Shown: piece by piece, positions 35,401-47,588 of the stretch
Layout: each line of letters opens with the position of its first letter
Numbering within the stretch: position 1 is the first letter of the stretch
From: Zantedeschia hybrid cultivar
Taxonomy: Eukaryota > Streptophyta > Magnoliopsida > Alismatales > Araceae
Assembly (NCBI GenBank): GCA_030544215.1
Contig: JARZZO010000003.1
Location: 21,089,879 to 21,153,878, forward strand
Length of the DNA: 64,000 bases
Reading direction: 5' to 3'
Program-made: the position numbers and the translations under genes
The notes under the pieces: model-generated
Seen by the model: only the letters and a program-made list of their open reading frames with translations
What the model was told of the DNA's origin: nothing
Databases searched by the model: none

Positions 35401-36231
35401 TTCTAATTTGCATGGAATAATCTGGAATTATTAATTTGGAGTGTGTGCGCATGTGATGTGTGTTTAATGCTTTTAAATTTTGATTTAATTGCATGTTAAG
35501 TTAATAAAATGAGTTGTCGAAATTCAAATACCAATTTTAATTGGATACTAGCTTTTTGAAAGCCAAAGTTATATATTTTTTAAAACTATTTTATTTTAGC
35601 CATGTGATGCGCTGAATCATGTGTGGGATGTCTAAAACACACCGTGGTCATGGATATGCACTTAATTAATTATTCATGTGATGAATGGATTGTATGGATC
35701 GTGGATGTATGATTGTTTATTAATTGTTAATAAATAGAGGTCTGCGCACCTCTCTCTCTCATACTCCGATGTATTTCTACCTCCGACTCTCTCTTGTACT
35801 CGCCATAAGGCCTTCTTCAATTTACTTGTAATTCTAGAATTATTGTAATATGATCGAGGCAACCGAGGAAGGAGCAAGGACGATCTACAACTGCAACCAG
35901 GAAGGCGAAAAGATGAAGATCTCTTGCCTATGTATTTGCAGGTTATCTAATATAATTGTTGTGTTAGATTGTGTACTGTTGGCTCCAGTCAAACCCACTG
36001 TGCTATCCATGACCACACTAATGACATGTATGAGATGCATTGATTTCTTTTGATTATGAATCAAAGCAAATATAGTATTTAGTAAATATATACGATATAT
36101 TTGTATACTATCACCTAGGAGAGACCAAGATAAAAGTTATCTAAATACCCTCAGATAAACTCTAAGCCGTAACGTGAGTAGTTAAGAACTTACCGCGTGG
36201 TCCACCATCGTTATAGTCATAGGATTCGAAT

Positions 36232-36562
36232 CACTTTAGGCAGGTTTGTTGTGCTATCCACAAGGCCTGCTTAATTGGGAGGAGAAACTGTGGCTATGGC
36301 ATTAGATGCTTATAGATCGGGATAGAGGAACAATGTAGCTTTGTTGTGCTATCCACAAGGGCTACATGCAAATCTATGCTCGTCGCGTAATGATGGTTAG
36401 CTTAGACCAGAATTAGTGGTTTGTTGTGCTATCCACAAGGCCATTAAATCTCTGGGGACCGAAGCTATGATCAGATATTGCAAGGAGTTACAAGTCCTAT
36501 GAGTTGGGTGCTCTCTGGTTGTATTCTAGTTTGTTGTGCTATCCACAAGGCTGTAGTGCAAG
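36232..36562 (+). repeat. Four-hairpin array in element B leader
   Basis: The invariant cap TTGTTGTGCTATCCACAAGG lies at 36246-36265, 36341-36360, 36421-36440 and 36531-36550. Inside it TTGTG pairs with CACAA around CTATC. Each copy has different complementary flanks: TTAGGCAGG/CCTGCTTAA, ATGTAGC/GCTACAT, TTAGTGG/CCATTAA (plus outer CCAGA/TCTGG) and TTGTATTCTAG/CTGTAGTGCAA. The array ends about 180 nt before the gag ATG. Confidence 0.9.
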
Positions 36563-36742
36563 TCATTGAGATTCTGATCCCCACTAGGAGACTGTCGGCG
36601 TCTCCCGTTCAGTATAACTGAGGGTTATACAGTCCGTCGAAAATTAGTGGGAGTTAAACTTGAAGAAAAGACCATGTCTTGTTTTAAATTTTAATAATTG
36701 AACATCTGCTAAATAGATTTTACTTATCTCCTATAGGGAATT

Positions 36743-39700
36743 ATGTCGTCGAATAACCCACTCCGTGGCATACTTGATGCCCTTTTGACTTATCTGATCT
36801 ACTCGGATTGGTTCAAAAACCTGAAGAATGTCTTCATATCTGAGCACATTGACTTTGTCCCTGGAGCTGATCCTCCTGCTGAATCGGCATTAGATGCCCC
36901 TGAAGCAGAGATGATAGCTAACGATAAAAGATCGAAAGACAAAAGCAAAAGAGTAGTGAAGGGTGACTACTTCTACTATAAGCAGTATGGTCACTGGAAG
37001 AGGAACTGCAAGGAGTTCCTTAACGATAAAGCTCATGGAAGAGTGAAGTTGTCTGAAGCTTCAGATATATATATGATAGATATCAACTTATCAGTTAGAA
37101 ATTCCACATCGTGGGTATTAGATACTGGATGTGCTTCTCATATCTGCCATGATGTGCAGATGCTGACAAGTAAGCGCAAGCTGAGACAAGGCGAGGTGGA
37201 ATTGAGGCTAGGAAACGGCGGAAAAGTTGAGGCGATTGTTGTTGGGACAGCAAACCTCAGGCTTCCATCAGGAGACGCCTTACTATTAGAAGATTGTTAT
37301 TATGTTCCTAGCATAATAAAGAACATTATATCAATATCTTGTTTGGACAAGATAGGATATAGATTGACTATTGAGAATAGAAGTTGTTCGATTTATTATG
37401 GTAATAAATCAATAGCTTCAGCATCTTTACTCAACGGTCTATATCTATTAGATGTTTCTTATTACAATCTTCAAATTGATAGTGCTCTTAAGAAGAGCAA
37501 GAATTGTGTGAACCAGGCCTACATGTGGCATTGTAGACTTAAGCATATTGGCGAAAGCAGGTTGCAAAAGTTGTACAAGCATGGTTACTTAACTGCATTC
37601 GATTACGAATCGTTTGCAACATGTGAATCCTGCCTTATGGGAAAGATGGCAAAATCTCCATTTACTGGACATGGAGAACGTACCAAGGACATTCTGGAAC
37701 TAATACATTCGGATGTATGTGGTCCCATGTCCACCCAAGCCAAAGGTGGCTTTTCTTACTTCATCACGTTCACCGATGACTTCTCAAGATTCGGCTATGT
37801 GTACTTAATGAAGTACAAGTCGGAAGCATTTGAGAAGTTCAAGGAGTTCAAGAATAAGGTAGAGAAGCAATTAGGAAAGAGTATTAAAGCTCTTCGATCA
37901 GATCGAGGAGGAGAATACTTGAGTACTAATTTCACACAATTCTTAAAGGATAATGGTATCCTATCTCAGCTGACCCCTCCATATACACCACAAATGAATG
38001 GTGTATCAGAAAGGAGGAATTGCAACTTGTTGGACATGGTGCGATCCATGATGAACTTTTCAGGATTACCAGTGTCCCTCTGGGGGTATGCTCTAGAATT
38101 AGCAGCATACCTACTGAACAGAGTACCCAGCAAGTCTGTGGCCTCTACTCCATACAAGATATGGAAAGGCAGGAAACCAGAATTTAAACATGTTAAAGTT
38201 TGGGGTTGTCCAGCTCACGTAAAGAGGCATGATCCAGACAAGCTGGAATCACGAACTGATAAATGCAGGTTTGTGGGATATCCAAAGGAAACCTTTGGAT
38301 ACTATTTTTACCATTCTGGTGAACAAAAGGTGTTTGTCGCCAGAAAAGCTGTCTTCCTAGAAGAGGAATACCTTCTCCAAGAGGACAGTGGGAGTAAAAT
38401 AGTACTGGAAGAGGTTCCAGATCCACAAACAGCTACATTATCATCAGATGAGATATCAGTTCCTGAATCTGTTCAGGTACACACAGATGAGCCTCGTAGA
38501 TCTGGTAGAGTACCTAGACTACCTGAACGATATGTGGGACATATTGCTAAAGGTGAGTCTAAGGTGGAATATAAGGAGGATGATGATCCTAAAACCTACC
38601 AGGAGGCCATAGAAGGCCCAGAAGCCCGGAAATGGCGAGAAGCCATGAACTCAGAAATCCAGTCCATGTACACCAACCAAGTTTGGAACTTAGAGGACTT
38701 GCCCGAGGGTATTGTACCCATCGGTTGCAAGTGGATCTTTAAAAGAAAGATCGGTGCTGATGGACGGATCGACACTTATATGGCAAGGTTGGTGGCAAAG
38801 GGATATCGTCAAAGGCAAGGAATTGACTATGACGAGACTTTCTCACCAGTTGCCATGATAAAGTCGATCAGAGTTCTACTCGCCATTGCTACACATTTTA
38901 ATTATGAAATATGGCAGATGGATGTGAAGACTGCCTTCCTTAACGGTAAGCTTGAGGAAGAGGTGTATATGATACAACCAGAAGGTTTCACATCCAAAGA
39001 ATCTCCAGATAAAGTATGCAAGCTTCAGAGGTCTATTTATGGACTGAAGCAGGCTTCCCGGAGCTGGAACATAAGATTTGACGAGGCTGTCAAGTCTTAT
39101 GACTTCATTAAGAATGAAGATGAGCCTTGTGTGTACAAGAAGACCAGTGGGAGTGCAGTCACTTTTCTAGTTCTTTACGTAGATGACATACTATTCATTG
39201 GGAATGATGTAGCTATGATGTCATCAGTAAAGATCTAGCTGTCGAAAAACTTCTCCATGAAGGATTTGGGAGAAGCATGCTACGTATTGGGAATACGGAT
39301 CTATAGAGATATATCAAAGAGGATGCTTGGAATGACCCAATCCTTGTACATAGATACCATAGTCAAAAGGTTTGGCATGGAAAATTCCAAGAGAGGTCTC
39401 ATACCGATGAGACAAGGAATTAAACTCTTAAAGGAGCAGTCTCCTAAGACTCCTAATGAGAGGGCATTCATGGATAGAATACCCTATGCCTCTGCCATAG
39501 GATCTATCATGTATGTCATGCTATGTACACGGCCTGATGTTACATTTTCTCTAAGTGTTACGAGCATATTTCAGGCTGATCAAGGCGAAGAGCACTGGAA
39601 GGCATTGAAATGCATCCTTAAGTACTTGAGAAGAACTAAGGATATGTTTCTTGTCTATGGAGGAGGTGACTTGAAACTGCGAGGCTTTACTGACTCAAGT

Positions 39701-39900
39701 TTCCAGTCAGATCCAGATGATAGCAAGTCTACATCTGGATTCGTGTTTACTTTGAACGGAGGTGCAGTGTGCTGGAAGAGTTCCAAGCAAGTAACCACTG
39801 CAGATTCGACGACTGAAGTTGAGTACATCGCTGCAGCTGAAGCCGCCAAGGAAGCAGTGTGGTTGAAGATGTTCATCACCGACCTTGACATAGTTCCTGG
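36743..39900 (+). pseudogene. gag-pol: Element B gag-pol (copia type), part 1
   Basis: ATG 36743 opens an 831-codon frame. Gag is short: an N-terminal block (1-56), then a zinc knuckle at about 76-89 whose first two cysteines are tyrosines (YFYYKQYGHWKRNC). The central capsid of about 170 residues is missing. The protease motif DTGCASH is at 127-133. Integrase has HHCC (H263, H268, C294, C297) and catalytic D324, D387, E423. Reverse transcriptase spans about 650-830, with YVDD at 812-815. TAG at 39236-39238 replaces a tryptophan codon (E has TGG there), and the same frame then runs to 39900 through RNase H (DSSFQSDPDDSKSTSG). Element C then interrupts at codon level. The frame resumes at 54672. 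Confidence 0.92.
39896..39900. repeat. Target duplication of element C, left copy
   Basis: CCTGG, perfectly repeated at 54667-54671. Confidence 0.95.
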
Positions 39901-40642
39901 TGTAGGTGCTTAAAATGCTCGTGTGATTAACATGAAAAATCTATGTTGTTTAGTGTAAACTAACCTATTAAAAACAACAACTAAGTGCAGTGATCGCCAG
40001 AAACTTTTGACTTAAAAGTTTCAAAAGAGAGTTTTGATCGCCTACCTGTTTGAACGCGAAAGATGTTGAGCTCTTGGTTCCCCTCCTTCAGCCGGCTGAA
40101 GAAAGAGAGCCATTTCTTTGTTCTTTTGTTCTTGCTGTTGAGTTTGAGGTTGAGGATCGTCCAGAAGTCCTTCTGGCTTTGTACTTGATTTCCTCTTTTG
40201 TTCTCTTGTTGTTGTTGAGTGCAGCAGAGACAGACAAAGAAAACGAAGAAACAATGATGATGAGAATTTTAAGTAGAAGCAGTATCTAAACTAATCATGA
40301 TTTTAAGCATACAATTGAACAGCAAACTTACTTGTTTAAATGGTTTTGAAACCCCTTAAATCAAATAGGTTTTGAAAGATGATGCTGTGGTGTGTGTTGC
40401 ATGAAGTGAATATGAAGAATGAAAGATTAATGAAGATGTAGAATAAAAATGCATAAATGAAACACTTATGCCCAATGGGTTGAAGCCTTGAAAGGATGAA
40501 GATTCTTGAAAGGGACGCCGACTTCTGGAAATGGCAGCGCTCCGGCGTTCCGACGTTGTTGCTCCGATCTTCAACTCGCTATAATAATGCTCTCTCTTTT
40601 CTCAATAGGGCTCAACATGGCTCAACTATTCAAGATGTAAGG

Positions 40643-40650
40643 TATTTATA
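40643..40650 (-). promoter_or_regulatory. TATA box in C 3' LTR
   Basis: Minus strand TATAAATA in the context GCCTATAAATACC. All seven inverted repeats of this LTR lie 100-520 bp upstream of it. Confidence 0.6.
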
Positions 40651-40749
40651 GGCTTTTTCGGCGTTCGCGATTAACATAGAAAAATCTAGGATTTATCCAT
40701 CTTAATCGACAGATAAATACTGATTAATTCATCTTTATCTGTAATTATC

Positions 40750-41167
40750 TAAAACGCGTCCACCATGGCTGACGCCTTTCAGATTAATTAAGATAAGGAT
40801 AAATATCCGGGAAAACTTATCTTTATCTTTATTAGCTAAAACGCGTCTACATGTGTAGACGTCTTTTAAACTAATTAAGATAAGGATAAACATCCGAAAG
40901 AGAAGTTAAAATAGCTTAGGAAACCTAAATCGCGTCAACCCCTACAGACGCCTTTTAGCTAATAAATAAATTGATTAAAATTCAAATTTAAACGTTAAAA
41001 CAGGAATAAACTCTAAATTGCGTCCACACAGGTTGACGTGTTTTAGACTTTCTGAATCGCGTCCACACAGGTTGACACGTTTTAGAATTCTGAATCGCGT
41101 CCACACAGGTTGACACGTTTTAGAATTCTGAATCGCGTCCACACAGGTTGACACGTTTTAGAATTCT
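40750..41167. repeat. Seven inverted repeats in C 3' LTR, last three as a 38-bp tandem array
   Basis: Single copies at about 40750-40784, 40838-40872, 40926-40960 and 41011-41047. Then come three tandem 38-bp units (41054-41091, 41092-41129, 41130-41167) with arms GAATCGCGTC and GACACGTTTTAG. The copy at 40838 has an extended stem, GTCTACA with TGTAGAC. Confidence 0.88.
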
Positions 41168-41349
41168 GCATATTTTAACTGAAATTTGAGCTAAAATCAA
41201 TTCAATTGATTAACTTAAACATGCCTGTTAAACCCGACACTTAAAAAGATCAATAAAAATTAACCAATGGTTAAATATCAGACCATTTTGAGGCATTATT
41301 ATATGATATGAAATTTACTCGAAATGACGTCAAAATTAGCGTGTCTACA

Positions 41350-42734
41350 GCTGCCTCACCTTGGCATCGTCTTTGCAAGGGAGTGAAATGAAATGGAATG
41401 TACTGAAAAGGTGATACCAAGGTGTGATGAGACACGCTCTTAACATCACATGATTGGAATTTTTCTCAAAATTATCGATGAAGATAGTTCAAAGAAATCA
41501 ATGGAATCAATCCTGTCTGGATGAGGTAGACAAGGAAATAAAATAAGGTCGATCAACCTCCTCGGAGTGGGAAGTACCTCAGGTCATAGACACTGTAGGT
41601 TTCATCATGGGGAGCGTTTGCCAGCCAATGTGGACGTGCTGCAGCCATAATGGATCTTAAAAGAAAACAAGAATTATTGGATAAATAATCCAATCAAGGA
41701 TAGAATTCCAATGATATCTTCAAGCGAACCTCAAAGATAATCAAGATACTCAATTCAGAATGGAATACTTCATATCATGTTTTTGAGTTATTTAATTAAT
41801 GGTCTGAAACTTAATCAGTAATTAATCCTTATCACAATGATTTCAAAGTCCTACATGATGCATGCTGGGCTAAAAGAAAAATATAAAGTTAAATAAAACA
41901 TAAATTAATCAAGGATAATATTGTTAAATTGTCATTAATGAGTCAAGATACCAATTCTTGTAATCCAGTGCTAAGCCGAAGCTCGTTTATCCACGCACCG
42001 TTTCACAAAAGTGGAACCATCGTCCTCACTAATTAACAATCCAATGGCCTATCCGTGCGATTAAGAATCCTCTGGAATTATCACTGTTTTTTTTTGTTGA
42101 AGGGGAACTCAAATTCCAGTTTTATCCAAACCACAAGGTCCTTGATATGCTCTAGTAAATACTTAATATATAGTAATGCGAATGCAAAATTAACTACATG
42201 GAATAGTACAAGGGTAGAAATAACCGTCTTTTTAGCCACGGTCAGACTTCTTGACTCTCACAGTGAGATCTTCTTGACATTTTCTCAGCTTTACTCAGGT
42301 TTTCTTGAATTTTCTGCAATCAAAATTGTTAATAATTCCAAACAAATATTCAATTAAAACATCAAAACCCACAAAATTTCGGATAAATCGCAGAAAAGCT
42401 AAAACGCGTCGTGTCGCGCAGACGCCATTCAACTTTGAAACGCGTCAGTTCTCCTCGACGCCTTTTACTCACCAAAACAGGTTTCTGGATGTCCTTGTGT
42501 CCTGTATACAACTTGAACAAACATGTTATGTATCTGTTCAGGCTTAGCCCCTTGCCTGGTTAAGTAACCGACTACTTGATCCTAACCTTGGTAGAAGGGT
42601 CAAGGGGCATAGCCTTTATTAACAAAGGTAATGAGAATAATCAAACTTAAGCAAAATGCAACATACAAGCAGACAGATGCTCACTGAAAACAAAAGGAAT
42701 GAGACATACTAAGTGCAATAAGCAGATGCTAATT
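41350..42734 (-). other. Element C 3' region with remnant of the antisense-gene segment
   Basis: 41350-42300 matches the left part of A (3933-4700). Around 42290-42470 lie the leader of antisense gene 1 and two GGCGTC-type repeats (42397-42470). At about 42480-42530 the sequence jumps to what in A follows gene 2 (26455-26509). Both antisense genes are thus absent. 42531-42630 matches A 28695-28800. Confidence 0.75.
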
Positions 42735-43684
42735 GAAATATTTTTGTTGTTTTGAAATATGTACTTTTTTTTGTTTGGGTTTTGAAATATATACTTTTTT
42801 TTGGATTTTTTTTTTTTTTGGATTTTGACATATATATATATATTTTTATTATTTTTGACATATGTATTTTTTTGGGTTTTTGACATATGTATTTTTTTTT
42901 GGATTTTTGACATATGTATTTTTTTGAATTTTTTTTTGACTAAAAGATCAGCATAGTACTCAGATCAAAAGATCATATTCATTTATTAACTTAATTCCCA
43001 AATTGTTCTTTAACAACTTAACTTAAAACCCATCGTGTTTGAGCTTGTGTTTTCATTCGTGATCCCATTTGATGATTTGACCCTTAGTCAATGTAAGTCA
43101 TTCCTTAAGTTTGAAGTACATCTCTTTAGAAAGAAAAGATGAATAAGTTTAGAAAGCCCATGAGAAGGTTCCGGAAACTTAAAAAGATGTTCCTTTCCTA
43201 CGCTAATATCCGTTGGGGTTCGGTCATTTTCTTTCCGGGGTATTTATCGACCTTGCGCTCCCTTTCGTTTAATTTCATGGCCTTGATGTAACGTTTGTAA
43301 TGTAATGGCCTTTTGATTTGACATTTGGCTTTTGCCTTTTGCTTTTGCTTTTCTTTTCTTCGGGACGGATCTCCCCCTTTTTTTTATGACGGCCTCCTAC
43401 TAAGATGGCGGGTATTCTTGGTAATCTATTCTAAGCCTCGTTCCGACATCATGGGCCGAGTATAAAACAGACTTTTGCTTTAAAAAGAATGATTTGTACT
43501 TCGCACTTTCGGTCAAGCTTCCGATATTCTTTAGGACTTGGCATCCCTTGTTACTCACGAATCAAACGTGTGAGTGTGTGTAGTAATGGGCTTGAAGTTG
43601 TGTTATCCAGACTAATAAGGAAATTCGAGTTTATAAATTTTCTGATTCCACTGGTCTTTGTACCATACTAATCGACTCTTTAAC
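42735..43684 (-). other. T-rich tandem repeats and pol 3' flank of element C
   Basis: 42735-42945 is a T-rich array with the motif TTTTGACATATGTATTTT. 42946-43684 is non-coding sequence between the end of integrase and the array. No gene is supported. Confidence 0.6.
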
Positions 43685-46600
43685 CTAAGGGTAGTATTTC
43701 TTAAGATGTAAACCATTCCAGGGATGATTTAGCTCTTCTCCTTCTGCATTAACAAGACGATAAGCATTACCAGGAAAAGCGTGCGATACAACATAAGGTC
43801 CTTCCCAGTTGGGTTGGAGCTTAGAACGCGGACCACCAGGTTTTACAAAAATTCTTTTAACAACCATTTCACCGACTTTGAACTTACGTTCAATGACTTT
43901 CTTTTGATAAAAACGTGCTAGTCTATTTTGATAAACTTTTGCATGATTAGCAGTTGACCATCTTTTCTCGTCTAAAAGTTCCAATTGAGCAAGGAGTGTT
44001 GAACGATGTTCATCAATGGAAAATTCCTTATTCAATTGTACTGTTAATGACGGTATAAGGATCTCATATGGAACTACCGCCTCCATTCCAAATGTTAAGG
44101 AATAAGGAGTTTGTCCAGTGGGTGTGCGGATTGAAGTTCGGTAGGCCCATAGAGCCTCAACCAATTTTTCTGGCCAATCTGCGAACTTGTTAGATTTACA
44201 CATCTTTTTGATGATTTTTATCAAAGTCTTATTTGTTGCCTCTGCTTGGCCATTGCCTTACGGATAATAAGGAGATGAATGATGCAATGCAATTCTATAC
44301 CTGTTGCAGAGGTCTTTCAATTCTTGTGACACGAACTGCGGTCCGTTGTCGGTGACGATGGTGCTTGGAATTCCAAATCGGGTGATGATATTCTTCATGA
44401 TGAACTTGTAGACGGTTGATGCTTTGATCTCCACGTATGCTTCAGCTTCTGCCCACTTGGTTAAGTATTCTGTTGCCGTGAGAATGAAAGATTTTTGCTT
44501 GATGCCGGAATCTGGATTACCAAGGGGTCCAATGATGTCGAAAGCCCACATGGAGAAAGGCCATAGGGAAGAAACAAGATGGAGTGAAGATGCAGGAGAA
44601 TGAATTTTGTCGGCGTGAAGTTGACACTTAGCACACCTACGGACATATCCTACACAGTCTTCTTCCATGGTTGGCCAGTAAAATCCTTGTCTAAGGATCT
44701 TCATTGCTAGCATCTGTCCATTGACATGGCCACCACAAACTCCACTATGAGCTCCTTCCATAACCTTCCAAAGCTCATCTTCATCTAGACATCTGAGAAG
44801 AACTCTATCAAAACCTCTCTTGTACAATGCTCCTCCAACTAGAGTGTATCATTGAGCAATTCTTCTGATAGCTCTCTTCTCCTCAGTCGTAGCTTCTTCA
44901 GGATACGATTGATTTTCACAATATTTAGCAATTTCATAATACCATGGCTTCTGTTTATCATCCATCTCTTCTAACAGCTCCATCAACATGATTTCTCTTT
45001 TCTCAATGATATCTCCGTCTCTGACTTTCTTCAGCAACTTCTCCTTAGTTCTAAGAAATGAAGGGTCTTTCACGGCGGGTGAAAGACGCCGATGAACTAT
45101 GATTGATTCGGATTGTTTGCTGATTAGAAAATCAAGAGATGATGCAAGTGAAGCTAGAGCGTCAGCTAAGATGTTTTGATTCCTAGGGACATGGACAAAG
45201 ATCAATTTCGTGAAAAGCTTTGAGTAAGCAGAAGTAAGCTCATGATAAGGCTTGAGCTTAGGATCAAGAGTTCGATACTTGGTCAGCACTTGGCGAAGAA
45301 TCAGTTGGCTATCACCCACAATCCTGAGTTTGGTGACACCATGGAAATGAGCAGCCTCGAGGCCAGCAAGGAGTGCCTCGTATTCAGCTATATTGTTGGT
45401 GACCGGAAAATCAAGCTGAAAGGCTTGTGGAATGGTGATACCTTCAGGAGATAACAGAACGATACCGATCCCTTTTCCATAAGAATTCAGAGCTCCGTCA
45501 AAATGCAGAGTCCACATATCATCTCTGATTTGATTTACGGACATCAATTCTTCATCCGGAAACTCTGATTGGACTGGATCAAATCTAGGAAGGGGATGAT
45601 GAGCGAGATGTTCTGCTATGGCATAGCCCTTGATCGCTTTCTGCTGAATATAAATGATATCGAATTGAGATAGAAAGCTTTGCCATCGTGCTAACCTATC
45701 AGTAAGAACAGATTTCTCCAGAAGGAATTTGATCGGATTCATCCTGGTGATGAGATGGACTTCATGGGCCAGAAAATAATGCTTTAATTTCTGCACAACC
45801 CAGACCAATGCTGCACATGTTTTCTCCATCGCTGTATATCTCTGTTCAGCGGGGTTGAGAATTTTAGAGAGATAATAGGCTGCCCTCTCTTTTCCTTCTT
45901 CATCCTCTTGTGCTAGGACAGCCCCCACTGCATCATCCAGGACTGAAATGTAAAGTATCAATGGTTTGCCTGGAGATGGTGGTCTCAAAACAGGAGGACT
46001 TGCTAAATAGTTCTTTAATCCATCGAATGACTCCTGACACTTATCGTCCCAATCAAATTTGACTCCCGGCTTGGTAAGCTCGTAAAACGGCTTACACCTT
46101 TGTGAGTGCTGAGAGACAAAACGGCGAATAAATTGTAACCTCCCGATTAATCCTCTCAACTCCTTCAAGTTTTTAGGCGGTGGCATTTCTCTGATAGCCT
46201 TCGCCTTATTGGGATCGATCTCAATTCCCCATTTGCTGACGATAAATCCAAGCAATTTTCCTGAAGATACCCCGAATACACATTTCTTGGGGTTCATCTT
46301 TAACTGATATTCTCTCGATCTCTCTAACACCCTTGCCAAAACTTTGGCGTGCTCAGCCTTTGTTTTTGATTTAACCAATAAATCATCCACATACACTTCC
46401 AAATCTATGTGCATCATGTCATGAAATATTGCCATCATAGCCCTCTGATAAGTGGCTCCAGCATTCTTTAATCCAAATAGCATGACAACATAACAGTATG
46501 TTCCCCAAGGTGTAGTGAATGACGTTTTTTCTTGATCTTCTTCTGCCAGCTTAATCTGATTATATCCTGAAAATCCGTCCATAAACGATAACGTCTCATA

Positions 46601-47224
46601 GCCAGCAGTATTATCGATGAGTACATCAATATGAGGCAATGGAAAATCATCTTTAGGACACGCCCGGTTCAAATCACGGAAGTCAATGCAAATTCTGACC
46701 TTCCCGTCCTTCTTCATAGCCGGGACTATGTTAGCCACCCATTGTGGATAAAGGACAACTCTAATAAATTTGGCTTTATGCAATTTGTCGACCTCTTCCT
46801 TCATCTTTAGAGCCATTTGTGGGTGGAATCGCCTTAATTTTTGCTTGACAGGGCTAGCTCCATCCTTTAACGTCAACCTGTGTTCAACTAAAGATGAGTC
46901 TAACCCTGGCATATCTTCGTAACTCCAGGCGAAAGTGTCCTTATAGTCCTTAAGTACTTGTATCATTGCCTTCTCATCCTCTGTAGAAAGATTTTTGCTG
47001 ACGAGGACAACCTTAGGTTCGTCTTTAGTCCCTAAATTGATTTCTTTGATGAGCTCTTCTACGGCAGCTGAGGGTTCATCAAATCTCTTCACTCCACTAG
47101 CATATGCCTCAGCCGCGTCCTCGTCATCTTCCTCATCTTCAACAATGGGGTCACTTTCATGCACTAATTCATATACCCCGTACCCATCATTGACTGACTC
47201 ATCGTCCATACAATCTTCTGGCAT
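43685..47224 (-). pseudogene. pol: Element C pol: RT, RNase H, second RNase H, integrase (two in-frame stops)
   Basis: The first 791 codons (47224-44849) open with an acidic stretch (EDEEDDEDAAEA, residues 29-40). Reverse transcriptase follows, with VRICIDFRDLN at about 176-186 and YVDD at 278-281. RNase H is at about 420-540 (SVLDDAVGAVLAQ). The archaeal-type RNase H starts at about 571, with D576, the AEYEA glutamates near 614 and D638, ending ILADALASLAS. After TGA at 44849-44851 the same polyprotein goes on with the integrase zinc region (CAKCQLH) and core aspartates (FDIIGPLG, IVTDNGPQF). TAA at 44258-44260 interrupts just before the core glutamate (GNGQAEA). The tail has a GPYVV module and ends at 43685. 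Both stops fit C-to-T change (CGA to TGA, CAA to TAA; A has the sense residues R and Q). Confidence 0.93.
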
Positions 47225-47588
47225 CTGAATTGGATTTTCTAAAAACTAAGGGATTAAAGAACAAGAAAAGCATTTATCAGCTAAGTCCTGGAGGTATCTA
47301 TCTGGAATTCGCCTACCCTTAGGCTTCCTAGACTTCCTAACCTGACTAATCTGACTAAAACTAGACTGCCTAACTTCACTAAACTTACTATCATAACCTA
47401 ATGAAGATGAAGCAGGATAGGAATCCTGGGGTACAAGTGGAAATACAAGAGAATCCTCCCGAGGGGAGGGGCAGAGTAAATCTAAGAGAGAATCTTGACC
47501 GAAGGACCCGCGCAACGGGGTGCAATCGGACAAGTAAGATGTTTCCTCGATAAAGATTTGAGAAGTTGTAAAATTGGCGTTTTTTTTT
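47225..47588 (-). other. Linker between G-patch region and RT in element C, possible intron
   Basis: The G-patch frame stops at 47589. A separate 95-codon frame (47533-47246, serine-rich) and a CAG just before the next ATG (plus 47225-47228) follow. Ogre elements are known to splice an intron between protease and RT, and a 3' splice site TTCAG at about 47225 would fit. I cannot fix the donor. Confidence 0.4.

Larger units (their letters stand above)
39901..41349 (-). repeat. Element C 3' LTR
   Basis: TGTAGACAC...CACCTACA on the minus strand. It has a TATA-like sequence (40643-40650), a palindrome (40086-40101) and seven GGCGTC-type repeats (40750-41167). The polypurine tract AAGGTGAGGCAGC (minus) lies at 41350-41362. 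Confidence 0.95.

Noticed and set aside
36232..36562. CRISPR-like array (20-nt repeats with regular spacing)
   Set aside because: Only four units, spacers of unequal length with complementary flanks, and located in a plant retrotransposon leader.
44849..47224. Possibility that this long frame is a host gene
   Set aside because: Clear RT and double RNase H, flanked by LTRs with a perfect target duplication.
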